This document shows, in pieces, positions 33,916-44,600 of a stretch of 64,000 nucleotides of DNA (position 1 is its first letter; every line of letters begins with the position of its first letter). Both the position numbers and the translations under genes were made by a program. This DNA comes from Anaspis maculata (Eukaryota; Arthropoda; Insecta; Coleoptera; Scraptiidae): NCBI GenBank assembly GCA_949128115.1, contig OX421964.1:50136601-50200600 (forward strand), written 5' to 3'. The notes below the pieces were generated by a model. The model searched no databases, was not told the origin of the DNA, and was given only the letters and a program-made list of their open reading frames with translations.

Positions 33916-36300
33916 TTCAAAACCTATTAGTATCTCAGGGTTCTTGTCGAGAAATTCACTGTACTAAACAAGCTCTATATAAAAAAGCACATTGTAGTTT
34001 GATGATTTATACTTGTGATATTTTTTTATTTTTACGATAATATTTTTTCCATTATCTCATTCTTTTACATCAGTACACACCCTACCTACCTCTATTATTA
34101 ACACAATTATAACAATTATGTAGTATAATAAACTTGTTATAAAAAAATTGTTAATCGCATTACCTGATTTCAAACAAAATTTGAAATCTCTTGTGGCAGG
34201 GTGAAAAATCAACTGGTGGAGATGAAATTTTGCATGCAAACTACTTTTTGGAAATGGAAACGAATGAAAAAACTTCGGAGTGACTTCGGAAAAAAAAAAT
34301 CGAAATTTCGACAATATAAGGGACACCCTAGCGTGCGTGTGTGCATGCGTATGTATGTGTCAGGGTTTTTTTATCTCTCTATTTCTAAACCGTCAGATTG
34401 ATTTCGTATTGTGAATTTCTCAGTCAGTTTATATTCTATTTTATTTATAGATTTTTGAACCCACTAAACGCTCGCATGGCTAGTCGTTCGAAATTGATGC
34501 AAACAAAAACGTTCTGCTTTGCTACTGCAGTTTTTATTTCAATATCCAAACTATGAGATTCGATTAAAAATGCATCTTCAAGGACAGGGGTGATGTATTG
34601 TTACGAAACTAGTTGGAGACTTCGACGCGCGAATAAGACACATATTTGCATAATTGGTGGAGGAGCCGTGCATCGAAAGATTCGTGAAGTCAATGGCCTT
34701 TTTTCTATTTTATAGAGCTCCCGCGAATACAGGTGGACAATATGCCAGAACAGATGGATAGGCTTTTTATTTTGTTCCGTGATAAATATATGCTGACAAT
34801 ATCAATGTTAACGACGAGAGCCTTCGAGGTTAAAACAATATTAAAATATGAAGAAAATTGAGTCGTTTTATTAAAAAAAATATACAGAGTGTCTCAAAAT
34901 TCACTCTGACGGGAAGTAACGCATTCACCCGGGTTTTGACCAGAAACGATTCGCTTTTGTAGCAGGACTCCACTCAAAAATTCATTCCTGCTCGTGGATC
35001 GACTTTTTTTTTGAAAATTCCAACTGATATCGAAAGTGGATTGGATTGGGCGTCGTGTAGGCCTATTTTCAAAATCGACACGGTTCCGGTTTTCCGACGG
35101 TAATTTTTTCAAAATGAAATTAGCACATTCTGTGAATTTGAATAAACTGCAATGCAAACTTTGACATGCGATAAGCCCCACGAAATATTCATTTTAAGTG
35201 CAGACATGCTGGGAATGAAAGTTGGAGAAAAGATTGAAATAATCTTTAGTGGGAAAATTTTCGGAATCGAACCCACCCACGGTTCCCGAGTTTTCATCTC
35301 TGGAAAAACTGCAAATTTTCCAACTTTTTATCCCGTGTACAGATTTTCACCATTTTTTTTTTAAACAATAGATAACTGGCTCTTGATGAACAATTTCCAA
35401 CCATTATTTTCTTTTCAATTTCGCGAGAATTCCCCTGTTGAAAATGTAAAACAGACCTGGGTTATCGAAACTGGACTTGAATGACGGAGCTCAAAATGAA
35501 GCCGTAATTGACGATCTGAACAATAAGATGATTTGAAAGAAGATTAGAAGTTTTCCCAAAAAAATCGAATTTTTGAAATTTTCAATTTCCTGCAAATTAT
35601 TTTCAATCTTTTTGTTGTGCCAGTTTCAGATCGTTCACCAATCCATGTACCAATGTGTCTGACTGCCTCACTCGCTTTTCTTTCTAACATAATTTGGTTC
35701 CTTGTGAAAAACTGCAAATTTCCAACTTTATAGCTTGTGAACAGATTTATATCAACTACTTATTCTTAAACAAGGGGTAAGTGATTCTTGAACATTTTCA
35801 GGCAATTTCTTTTGAAATTCCCTAAGTTTCCGGGGAGTTTTTCACTTTAAACTGAGTAACCGGCCTGTCTTGTCGAGACCAGACTCAAATGATGAAGCCA
35901 TTATTAGAGGAAATATCTCGATTCTTCAATCTTTTTCTCAAATTCTAATTTCCCACCCGAAAGGACGACTCATAATAAATTTTCCATCCGTTCTTTGCTA
36001 TACTAGTCGGGGAAGTTTTGGGGTGATACAACCGATTTTTTTTTCATGTTGTTTAGTGGGTCCTAGTGGGTCCCGCATATATTGCTCTGACCTCGGAATG
36101 CGATAGTTTTGTTGTGACACCTGTTATAGGTATATACCTGCCTAGGTACCTACTCTACCTAATCGAATTGAATGAAATACGTTATTGTCGGTTCCACGGT
36201 AAAACAATATGCAATAAACACAATAGGCAGGTACCTAGGAAAACTACCTACCCATACCGAACATAGGTACGAGTACACAGATACTTGGGAAGGTAGAGGT
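33916..36300. other. Stretch without a recognised gene
   Basis: AT-rich sequence with isolated repeat ends: 'TATACAGAGTGTCTCAAAAT' near 34884, and an LTR-like fragment near 34600-34690 ('TTGTTACGAAAC' followed by 'GGTGGAGGAGCCGTG'). Fragments sharing 'GGCGGAGG' occur near 20053 and 59044. No supported exon. Confidence 0.45.
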
Positions 36301-36589
36301 GGTGTGTGTAAGTAGGTAGGTATCGATTAGATTGCATTGAGAGCACTGCATATTAATTCCAGTTTCCAGTCGAAAGCCAAGCAGGAAATTGTGTAACATA
36401 TTGAAAGGCTACGATTCACCCCAGCTTTTCAATGATTCATTCAGCTCAGATCTGAGATCTGTTCTAGAACCTGTAGAACCTAAATTGCCTAAATAAATAG
36501 AACAATCTAGAACGCAGATGAAGGGGATGAGTTTGCAAAATGCGGGCAACACACAATACACATGAGTTTCATTTCGTAGCGGTCATCTA

Positions 36590-36611
36590 GAATATTCCGC
36601 GGCAATATAAA
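36590..36611 (+). promoter_or_regulatory. Heat shock element and TATA box, copy A
   Basis: GAATATTC (36590-36597) fits the inverted nGAAnnTTCn unit bound by heat shock factor. TATAAA follows at 36606-36611, about 100 bp before the ATG. A further GAA/TTC cluster, TTCTAGAACCTGTAGAA, lies at 36462-36478. Confidence 0.7.
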
Positions 36612-36712
36612 TTGAAACATTCCCAATTTCATTTTCAGTTTCAAATCAGAAAGCAACAAAGAAATTGTGCAATTTTACAAAGTGTCATTGTTTTAACACA
36701 TATACGTCGAAG

Positions 36713-37495
36713 ATGGCAGCAACTTTATTGGGAAATTTATTCGGCCACCCAGGCTCATTTTCCTTGCCCGAACCAGAGATCTTAGAGGACGTCTTCTGGC
36801 AAGTGATCTACCCGCAAAATTATCGCAGCGCTTGTGACCTGCCTCAAACCAACGACCAGCCCAAGGAGGATGACCAACCGGGGACTTCAAAAGAAGGTGC
36901 AACAAAACGCGGGTGCCCTAACAGAGGAGGATCAAGGAACTTCCCAAGAGAATTCGACCAGTTTTGTAGAAACATCCGCAGATCTTGCAGACGCCCTGAT
37001 AGTTGCTGCAAGCAAGCAGCAGCAGGACCTTCGAAGCATTCCTGTCCGGGAGCTTGTGCCAAGTCAGGACCTTCAGGACAAAAAGACAAATTTGAAGTTC
37101 ACGTGAACCTGCAGCATTTTAAACCTGAGGAAATTGTTGTCAAATTGACCGGAGACAACAAGACTGTGATCGTCGATACCAAGCATGAGGAAAGAAAGGA
37201 CGAGCACGGAAGTGTTTACAGGCATTTCGTGAGAAAATACGACATCCCTGAAGGACATGACGTTAGCAAGCTGGAATCGAAGCTCTCCCCAGTTGGCGTT
37301 TTAACCATTACCGCCCCGAAAATTCGCGTGGTTGACAGTAGCGGTGTAATTAACATTCCAGTGATAAGGACTGAAGAGCCTGATGTCGAGGGAAAAATGG
37401 AAGATGTTGCTGATGAACATTCCAAAGCTGAAGGACCTGAAGCTGATGAGAAGAAATCTGAGGGAAGCGATGAGGCTAGTTTTATGATGCTCTAG
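36713..37495 (+). CDS. Small heat shock protein (alpha-crystallin family), copy A
   Basis: Small heat shock proteins are ATP-independent chaperones that hold unfolding proteins in the cytosol. The intronless 260-residue product has a long N-terminal arm (1-123) with a Cys-rich patch (QFCRNIRRSCRRPDSCCKQ). The alpha-crystallin domain follows at about 124-203 (FEVHVNLQHFKPEEIVVKL, KHEERKDEHG, YRHFVRKYDIPEG, LSPVGVLTITAPK). Then come a C-terminal I-P-V motif (about 215-217) and an acidic, Lys-rich tail. The domain is closest to the insect l(2)efl group, but the protein is longer than the usual 170-200 residues. The ATG at 36713 opens MAATLLGNLFG; further upstream the frame has no ATG. A heat shock element, TATA box and AATAAA are present. 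Confidence 0.93.
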   Translation: MAATLLGNLFGHPGSFSLPEPEILEDVFWQVIYPQNYRSACDLPQTNDQPKEDDQPGTSKEGATKRGCPNRGGSRNFPREFDQFCRNIRRSCRRPDSCCKQAAAGPSKHSCPGACAKSGPSGQKDKFEVHVNLQHFKPEEIVVKLTGDNKTVIVDTKHEERKDEHGSVYRHFVRKYDIPEGHDVSKLESKLSPVGVLTITAPKIRVVDSSGVINIPVIRTEEPDVEGKMEDVADEHSKAEGPEADEKKSEGSDEASFMML

Positions 37496-37637
37496 AAATT
37501 ATCAAGTAATTAATATTAGGTATTGTAGGTATTAATTAATATATTTATTTAGTCACCTAGGTATGTACTTTAGGTGTTAGATTTTAGATTGATATAGGTA
37601 GGTACTTTGTACGTATACCTTTGTACTTAGAGTAATG

Positions 37638-37643
37638 AATAAA
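37638..37643 (+). terminator. Poly(A) signal of sHSP copy A
   Basis: AATAAA about 143 nt after the stop codon. It is conserved at the mirrored site of copy B. Confidence 0.7.
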
Positions 37644-38193
37644 GACTAAAATAAAATAAATACAATACAGATTTACATATTTATGTACATGATTCATGAA
37701 ATGATTTGATTTTTGATTTTAATTAATACCTACTAGAAAAATTTTGAAACAATGAATGGATCCAGTCTTTCAAATAGCGAAAAACAATAATTTTGATATT
37801 CGTTTGTCTCTCGCTACATCAAAACCTTTTTATTGATTAGATTCGCATGGACCTGATCAGACTGCATTTTTTGTACCGAATAAATGTGCGATTCGCCAGT
37901 ATATAATTTAAGTGGCGCACATCCATTATGATCAAGTCAATCAAATCAGATCACTACTGTGCGTTTTTTGGTTAGTTTTATACCTGTGAGAATTTTAATT
38001 ACTATTACTCGTTAAGATGAAGGGCAGAGGATTTAGGCTGCGATTCTCGAATCGGTTAAAATAATTTAGATAAGCACTGGAGATGAAAAATGAATCTCTG
38101 CTGCCAGTTGAAGATTCAAAGTTGATACTTGATGTGTAATAAAAAATTAAAATTAATGAAAGTCCTGGTTTAAAATCTTCAACAGTTGTGTTC

Positions 38194-38580
38194 TTCAACA
38201 CGTTCACTGCCACCGAAATTTTGCGATTTTTCTTACCAGGCAATTTATGTCATGTTATAGTGCAGTGAAAACTAAGTCCTCTAGCACAGGTCAAAGTTCA
38301 AAATACACCTTAGTTTTTCGAAAAATTACGAAAAATTGAGCCCAACATAATAATTTTTTGGGGGCCAAATTTCGCATATATCAGAAAATCGAAAAGATGT
38401 CCATGGACTTGTAACTTCCTAGCTCGTGATGGACCGCTGCCATTGTCAATATGCAGCGTACTTAAGCCATCAGGAACCTGAAAAAATGAAAATTTCCTGC
38501 TGGTCCCACGGGACCAGCGCGGCCAGTTGGAGCTTCACGCTGCTGGTCCCATGGGACCAGCGTGGCAGTGAACGTGTTAA
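38194..38580. mobile_element. piggyBac-like MITE between the sHSP copies
   Basis: TTCAACACGTTCACTGCCAC at the left is mirrored by 'GTGGCAGTGAACGTGTTAA' at the right. The TTAA at the right end (TTCA at the left, probably mutated) suggests a piggyBac-type insertion. Two 20-bp palindromes, GCTGGTCCCACGGGACCAGC (38499-38518) and a near copy at about 38540-38562, lie near the right end. Confidence 0.65.
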
Positions 38581-39584
38581 ACGCGAGTTTCATGAGAATC
38601 GGTGGAGTAAGAGACTTGAAAAAAAGAAGAGTAATCTAAAATCTAGAATGAACATTAATAAGTGTTTAAAAATTTCAAAATTTGAAAAAATCGATTTTTT
38701 TTCAAAATTTTAAAAAATATTCAAAGAAGTCCCTAATTCTTTTGCCAGTCCAGATTTAAATTACTCATTTTTTTGGTACATTTTTAGCTGTTCAGATTTG
38801 GCAGGAACTCACGCCACAAGAATCTCTCTGTTTTTCTCTCGCTCTGCAGCTAATCCGCAGTCTGTTTCAGCCCTTTTTTATGCTAGGAAATGCCGTCCTT
38901 AACTTTAAAGCTACAAGCAGAACTTCGGGAGTATTCGCAAGCGCGAGGAATCGAGAAAAAGACGAAGGGTGCGACATCTGTACCTAAATAGAAAGTGTTA
39001 TTACGATTGTAGGGAAAACAACCGTATAACCCTTGTGAGATGGCTCAAATCTGGCGGCTCGTGCCTTAACCCTTAATTGGTGACTCAGGATCATTATGAT
39101 CCTCGAGAATTTTAAATCACGTGACACGATCAAACGATGCATAATACCATCTGTTAGTGCTTCTCAGTACCTTCCTGAATGTTCATCAAGATTACCATAG
39201 AGCTGTTGAACCGGTTTCAAAATCAACAGGAAGTTGGCAAGCATGGAAGGCAGGGTCATTTTTATACCACATCAACGAATACGGGTCACAGTGACTGCAA
39301 AAGAGATGTAAAAAGTTCGTAAAAATTGTTGCTTTTGGTATCGGCGAAGAAAAAAAAAATCATTACCGTCCGAACCCTGAAGAAGAAATGTGATCAAAAA
39401 GTACTTTTTTGCCAAGGTATGGCGGGCAGAGATTACGTCGAATCCAGTTTTTCGACGATGACATCAAATATATACCTACCCTCGTATATACCTATATGTA
39501 TATATTTATTGTAAACAATAACGTCCTACCATTATAATGAATGGTGTGTAAATACAAGGAATAGGTACTTAACAATAAAGAACA
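38581..39584. other. Stretch without a recognised gene
   Basis: Non-coding AT-rich sequence. 'TTAACCCTTAATTGGTGAC' with the palindrome 'AGGATCATTATGATCCT' near 39065-39105 resembles one end of a piggyBac-like element, but I found no partner end. Confidence 0.4.
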
Positions 39585-40172
39585 TTACACACTTAGAAAG
39601 TAAATTAATATATTGGACTTCAAAAATAACTTGGACAGAATCTGATAGTAAAGTTTCCACGGCCATATCTCAGGAATTGTAGAAAAAATAGCCAACAAAA
39701 ATGAAACCCAACCGGATTTTCGCATAATTATAAGCTCAGTTAGACATGTAATTAACATACTAAAAGTCCTCAAGAATCCACTTTGAGCTTCGGCCGTTGT
39801 GGCCTCAAGAAGAACTTGAGGATCAGTTTTCGCGTTTATCTTGTGAACGATGGCACTTGAGAAAAAAGTACTTGGAGAGAAATTGTTGGAAATTTTATTG
39901 TCTATAAGAAAGTTTCTTGCATATTTTATCGCCAGTCCACTCCTTCTCCGCCAAAACACAAGAAAAGTAAAATGGTCCAGTTGCTTGATGCTCAAGACTG
40001 TACGGACCTTGAGTTTTATGGTGGCGGGATGCCACTTGGCTAGATGTGTTGCGATTGTGAAAATATTTCTAATTTCATGGTCATGAGGTCGTCGTAAACT
40101 TGAATCAAATATCTTGGGCCGTTCTTGAAAAATCTTCAGAAGACTTTGAAGTACGAATAAAAAACCATTTCA
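39585..40172 (-). other. Unassigned ~195-codon open frame
   Basis: The minus strand is open from about 40172 to a stop at 39585 with no ATG near the start. It includes LLKIFQERPKIFDSSLRRPH, ATHLAKWHPATIKLKVRTVL and hydrophobic segments towards the end. The length without a stop is unusual for this AT-rich sequence. I recognise no family, see no clear splice site, and cannot exclude chance or an old mobile-element exon. Confidence 0.2.
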
Positions 40173-40208
40173 TGAATCTAAAAGTTTTGTACTTATTTCA
40201 TTTTAGTC

Positions 40209-40214
40209 TTTATT
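40209..40214 (-). terminator. Poly(A) signal of sHSP copy B
   Basis: AATAAA on the minus strand, in the same context as the signal of copy A (GAATAAAGACTAAA). Confidence 0.7.
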
Positions 40215-40347
40215 CATTATGCTAAGTACTAGGGTATATGTACTAAGACTATAAGTTGATACCTATATGTATCAATCTAAAATCTAACGCCTAAAGTACT
40301 TAGATGCGTAAATAGGTATATTAATACATAATATCTAATAATAATTT

Positions 40348-41133
40348 CTAGAGCATCATAAAACTAGCAGCCTCATCGCTCCCCTCAGATTTCTTCTCAT
40401 CAGCTTCAGGTTCTTCAGCTTTGGAATGTTTGTTAGCAACCTCTTCCATTCTTTCCTCGACATCAAGCTCTTCAGTCCTTATCACTGGAATGTTAATTAC
40501 ACCACTACTGTCAACCACGTGAATTTTCGGGACGGTAATGGTTAAAACGCCAACTGGAGACAGCTTCGATTCCAGTTTGCCAACGTCATGTCCTTCAGGA
40601 ATATCGTATTTTCTCACGAAATGCCTGTAAACGCTTCCATACTCGTCCTTTCTTTCCTCATGCTTGGTATCAACAATCACAGTCCTGTTATCTCCGGTCA
40701 ATTTGACAACAATTTCTTCAGGTTTAAAATGCTGCAGATTCACGTGAACTTCAAATTTGTCTTTTTGTCCTGAAGGTACTGGCTTGGCATAAGCTCCCGG
40801 GCAGGATCGCTTCGAAGGTCCTGCTGCTGCTTGCTTGCAGCAACTATCAGGTCGTCTGCAAGATCTGCGGATGTTTCTGCAAAACTGGTCGAATTCTCTT
40901 GGGAAGTCCCTTGATCCTCCTCTGTTGGGGCACCCGCGTTTCGTTGCACCTTCGTTTGAAGTCCCAGGTTGGTCATCCCCCTTGGGCTGGTCGTTGGTTT
41001 GAGGCAAGTCGCAAGCGCTGCGATAACTTTGCGGGTAAATCACTTGCCAGAAGACGTCCTCTAAGATCTCTGGTTCGGGTGAGGAAAATGAGCCTGGGTG
41101 GCCGAACAAATTTCCCAATAAAGTTGCTGCCAT
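40348..41133 (-). CDS. Small heat shock protein (alpha-crystallin family), copy B
   Basis: Intronless 261-residue paralogue of the copy at 36713-37495, in mirror orientation. The alpha-crystallin domain, I-P-V motif and acidic tail are intact. Differences cluster in the N-terminal arm and C-terminal tail: for example YAKPVPSG replaces CAKSGPSG, which removes one Cys, and the C-terminal end gains an Ala (DEAASFMML). The ATG at 41133 lies in the same context as in copy A. Both copies look functional, since no frame is broken and the promoter is preserved. Confidence 0.92.
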   Translation of the reverse strand: MAATLLGNLFGHPGSFSSPEPEILEDVFWQVIYPQSYRSACDLPQTNDQPKGDDQPGTSNEGATKRGCPNRGGSRDFPREFDQFCRNIRRSCRRPDSCCKQAAAGPSKRSCPGAYAKPVPSGQKDKFEVHVNLQHFKPEEIVVKLTGDNRTVIVDTKHEERKDEYGSVYRHFVRKYDIPEGHDVGKLESKLSPVGVLTITVPKIHVVDSSGVINIPVIRTEELDVEERMEEVANKHSKAEEPEADEKKSEGSDEAASFMML

Positions 41134-41234
41134 CTTCGAAGTATATTCGTTGAAATAATGGCACTTTGTAGAATTGCACAAGTTCTTTGTTGCTTTCTGA
41201 TTTGAAACTGAAAATGAAATTGAGAATGTTTCAA

Positions 41235-41256
41235 TTTATATTGCCGCCGAATATTC
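41235..41256 (-). promoter_or_regulatory. Heat shock element and TATA box, copy B
   Basis: GAATATTC (41249-41256) and TATAAA (complement of 41235-41240) lie at the same spacing and order as in copy A. Confidence 0.7.
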
Positions 41257-41711
41257 TAGATGACCGCTACGAAATGAAACTCATGTGTATTGTGTGTTGC
41301 CCGCATTTTGCAAACTCATTCCCTTCATCAATCTGCGTTCTAGATTGTTCAATTCGGGGAATTTATAGGTTCTACGGGTTCTAGAACAGAACTGGGCTGG
41401 ATGAGTCATTAAAAGCTAGGGTGAATCGTAGAGGATTTCAATATGTTACACAATTATGAGCACAATTACCTTCTTGATTTTCGACGGGACGGGAAACTGG
41501 AATAATGCATTTGCAGTGCTCAATGCAATCTAATCAATACCTAGGTACTTCTGTACTTGGTACTTTCACACCGCTGGGAGAAAATTAAAAAATTTGTGGC
41601 GCCCGATTGAAAGATGGTGGACAAGTCTCAAGTGAAGACTTAATTTGGTTAGTTGTGTTGTATCCTGTCGAATTTGATTCCAATCCATTAGATAGATTTT
41701 TTAAATAAATA

Positions 41712-41790
41712 AATGGCAACAATGGCGCGAGCGTTCAAAATAGCCTTCAATTTAGGATAATTCATTGTCGTGACTCCAACGACTTTTCGA
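41712..41790 (+). pseudogene. Fragment resembling the start of the gustatory receptor at 46.4 kb
   Basis: 'ATGGCGCGAGCGTTCAAAAT' then 'AGCCTTCAATTT' and 'ATTCATTGTCGTGACTCC' match the first codons of the receptor at 46423. The fragment lacks about 15 bases after ATGGCGCGA and has an in-frame stop (GGA TAA TTC where the gene reads GGA AAA TTC). It loses similarity by about 41790. Probably a broken relic of a duplicated receptor. Confidence 0.6.
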
Positions 41791-42612
41791 ACTTTTGCAT
41801 TTTTCAATATTTGACAGATGATAAATGAAGAATAACTTTCGACGGTTCTGAATATAAACTGCTGGACAACGAAGTTGTCGGTATCGGAAGAATAGTTTGA
41901 CTTTGGAGGTGAATATCTCTCGATTGCCGATTGCGATTTCATTTCCATTTTGGTTGTTGCGTTAACTAGCTTGATTGCTTGATCTTTCCGTAACCCATCC
42001 TATAATAGTGAATGTTGAAAAACTTCATGTAAATTTTCTACAGGGTGATAGGTAAAATGGTGCAAAATTGCAACGACTTCATCGCCCCCCCATTTTTCAA
42101 AAATATATTATTCGAATTTTCTAATACAAAAATTATGAAGTGGGGTGTCTTATCTCGAAACGGTTTTGAATTTCCCGGATTGGAAGTCTAACATTTAAAA
42201 TATAAATTTTTATGTTGAATGTTACAGATTTACGAAAATCAGGCATAGCAGAAGCAAAAAAGTATAACGTCCAGGGGGGCTTCACTTCACACGGACACTG
42301 AAGTTTCACATCGTTACCATATTCAGGGGCTTAAATCTGCAAATAGAACATGTTCCATATCTAAAATTCTGATGAAATTCTGACGAAATCCAACGTACAA
42401 AAAACAGGCAGGGACAACTCACTTGAAAAAGTGCCCCCTGCTTGGCCTCACACCAAATATTCGGGTTGTGTTGAGACCGAAATTGTCCTGGACTATTGTA
42501 TGAACAATCTTGCCAGTGGCGTATCTAGGGTAAATGGCGCCTAGGGCAAAACATAAAAAGTGCGCCCCTAAATTGAAAACTTTGGAAACTGCGCCGCAGC
42601 CGGTTTTTTCAG

Positions 42613-43795
42613 CAGTGCCGTCTCTTGTAAAAATGGGGCCCCGGGCACAATCCAATGGGGGCCCTCTTATAAAGGTATGCGAAAAAAATATGGACTCGCC
42701 AGATTCGCTGGGCCGCAATAATTGTACTAAGCCTCTTGGCCAAAAAGGGCTCCAAAACTCGGTCTATGAGGGGTCCCGCATTCCCGCATATAGAAGTCGG
42801 AAGAGAAATAGATAGATTCAATTTTGTTCCTGCTTTGAGAAAATCATCATGAGCACGAAAACCAAATATTGATGGTGATGGGGCTTCTTCCTTTGGTTTT
42901 TCAGATTCCTTAAGGATAAATGAGGAAAACTGAATAAATGAATGGGATATGAGAACAATTTGATTTTACAAAAATCGTCATTAGTTTAGTGAATTTATGG
43001 AGATTTAAAGATAAAGATAAAGATAATATATTGGTGTTTCATATTTGCTCAAAATGGAGCTTACACAAGTCATTAGAATTGAAACAAAGTAAAAACAATT
43101 ATCATCACACAAGACAATCAAATACAGTCAAACAACAATAACAGAAAAGTACAAACTAAAAATTATTTTAACAAATCCAAAAATTCCGTTATGGAGTAGA
43201 AGGAGTTGCTTAAGAGGTACTCCTTCAACCCAACACGAAACTCGTTCAACGGAAGCTGCCCGATCGCCATGGGAACCCCTCTCAATAGCTTAATTGCCAT
43301 GTATCTTACATCTTGCTGAGTTCTGGTTAGCCTATGGTATGGGGTGCTTGATTCATTTCTATTGCGCGTATTATACTCGTGAAAGTCGCAATTCTTCCTT
43401 GCAGTCTCGTTTTGCTTGAAATGCATAATTGTATTAAAAATGTAAATGCTAGGAAGTGTCAATATTTTGAGGTGCTTGAAGAGTGGCTTGCAGTGCTCCC
43501 TACTTCCCACACAGACCAGTGGCTCTAATTACTCGCTTTTGAATTTTGAAGAGTCGATCCAATTCATTTGTTGTTCCCCAAACAACTATCCCGTAGCTAA
43601 TCACACTGTAAATATTACTGTAGTAAAACTTCATAGCAGTTTCCAAATCTGTTAGTTTTATTAATCTTCTAATCTGAAAAAGAGTTTTATTCAATTTTTT
43701 TGCTAAATAATCTGAGTGCTTTAGATTTGGGGCTCCCCAAAAAACCCGGGGCCCTAGGCACAGGACCTTCAGGCCCATGCCTAAAGACGGCACTG
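42613..43795. mobile_element. hAT-like element, inner (8-bp TSD TTTTTCAG)
   Basis: Ends CAGTGCCGTCTCTTG at the left and the mirror of CAGTGCCGTCTTTAGGCATG at the right, each followed inward by 'GGGGCCCCGGG' or 'GGGCCCCGGG'. TTTTTCAG is duplicated at 42605-42612 and 43796-43803. A LINE fragment lies inside. Confidence 0.88.
43010..43727 (-). pseudogene. 5'-truncated LINE (non-LTR retrotransposon) with reverse-transcriptase C-terminus
   Basis: On the minus strand two open stretches (about 43727-43500 and 43510-43163) read as the end of a LINE polyprotein: 'NLKHSDYLAKKLNKTLFQIR', YYSNIYSVISYGIVVWG, KIQKRVIRATGL, then HEYNTRNRN and a C-terminal helix-rich end. A single-base shift near 43505 breaks the frame. 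A short (ATCTTT)n-like tail on that strand ends near 43010, typical of LINE 3' ends. It is most like the CR1/jockey group, by memory of motif style only. Confidence 0.75.
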
Positions 43796-44600
43796 TTTTT
43801 CAGAACGCAGGTGGGTCAACGACGAATTGGGCCCCCGTATTAGTCTATATCTGGATCGGATGAAAGTCAAGAGTTGATATCGTCTGTTTGAATGTATTGA
43901 TTTTGTTTTTTCCTCTTTCTCTGTTCCCATTTCGCTTGTCAATCATTGTTCACACGAATTACGCCCAACAGTTCAAATATCTACATTATTTCATTTTTTC
44001 ATCTTTAATTTTTTACATCTTTACCTTTTCTTCTCATTTGCGCCCTGACGATCAAAGTGCGCCCATGGCACGTGCCCCACTTGCCCCCCCGTAGATACGC
44101 CTCTGAATCTTGCTCAATGTCAACATCCATTCATCAAAAGTGACTTAATGTCGCGTGCCAACAAGGCAAACCTGTAACATTTCAAATGAAAATTTATATC
44201 TTCGATGTTAGACTTCCAATCCGGATAATTCCGAAACCGTTTCGAGGTAAAACACCACACTTCATAATTTTTGTATTAGAATCCATGACTAGAATACATA
44301 AAATTTTTTTTCGACAAATGGGGATAAGGGGATACGATGAAGTCGGTACAATTTTGCAGCATTTTACGTATCACCCTGTAGAAATTTTACATGAAGTTTC
44401 TCAACATCCACTTTCACAGGATAGGTCACAGAAGCATTTGGCTAACTAACACAATAAACAGAACGGAAATCGCATCCGGCAATCGGAAGTTATTGGTCTT
44501 CAAAGTCGAACCATTTTTCTGATACCGACAACTTCGTTGTCCAGCAGTTTAGTTTTTCAAGGGCTTCAAATGACACATTGTAAGACAAGTTCCGTGAGAT

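Larger units (their letters stand above)
36340..41530. repeat. Inverted (tail-to-tail) duplication of a small heat shock gene
   Basis: About 36340-37660 and 40190-41530 are inverted copies covering promoter, coding region and 3' UTR, separated by about 2.5 kb. Similarity begins around 'GATTAGATTGCATTGAG' upstream and ends just past the AATAAAGACTAAA poly(A) region. By hand count the two proteins differ at about 21 of 260 positions plus one added Ala, so the duplication is fairly recent. Confidence 0.9.
42514..44105. mobile_element. hAT-like element, outer (8-bp TSD AATCTTGC)
   Basis: Ends CAGTGGCGTATCTAGGG at the left and the mirror of CAGAGGCGTATCTACGGGGG at the right. AATCTTGC is duplicated exactly at 42506-42513 and 44106-44113, the 8-bp duplication expected of hAT elements. 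It contains a second hAT-like element (42613-43795). Confidence 0.88.
41800..44600. repeat. Inverted repeat split by a nested hAT-like insertion
   Basis: About 41800-42480 and 44130-44600 are inverted, diverged copies. Both include 'CTGGACAACGAAGTTGTCGG', a mariner-like end (CAGGGTGATA near 42040, mirrored 'TATCACCCTG' near 44380) and 'GACTTCCAATCCGG'. The hAT-like element at 42514-44105 lies between them. Confidence 0.75.
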
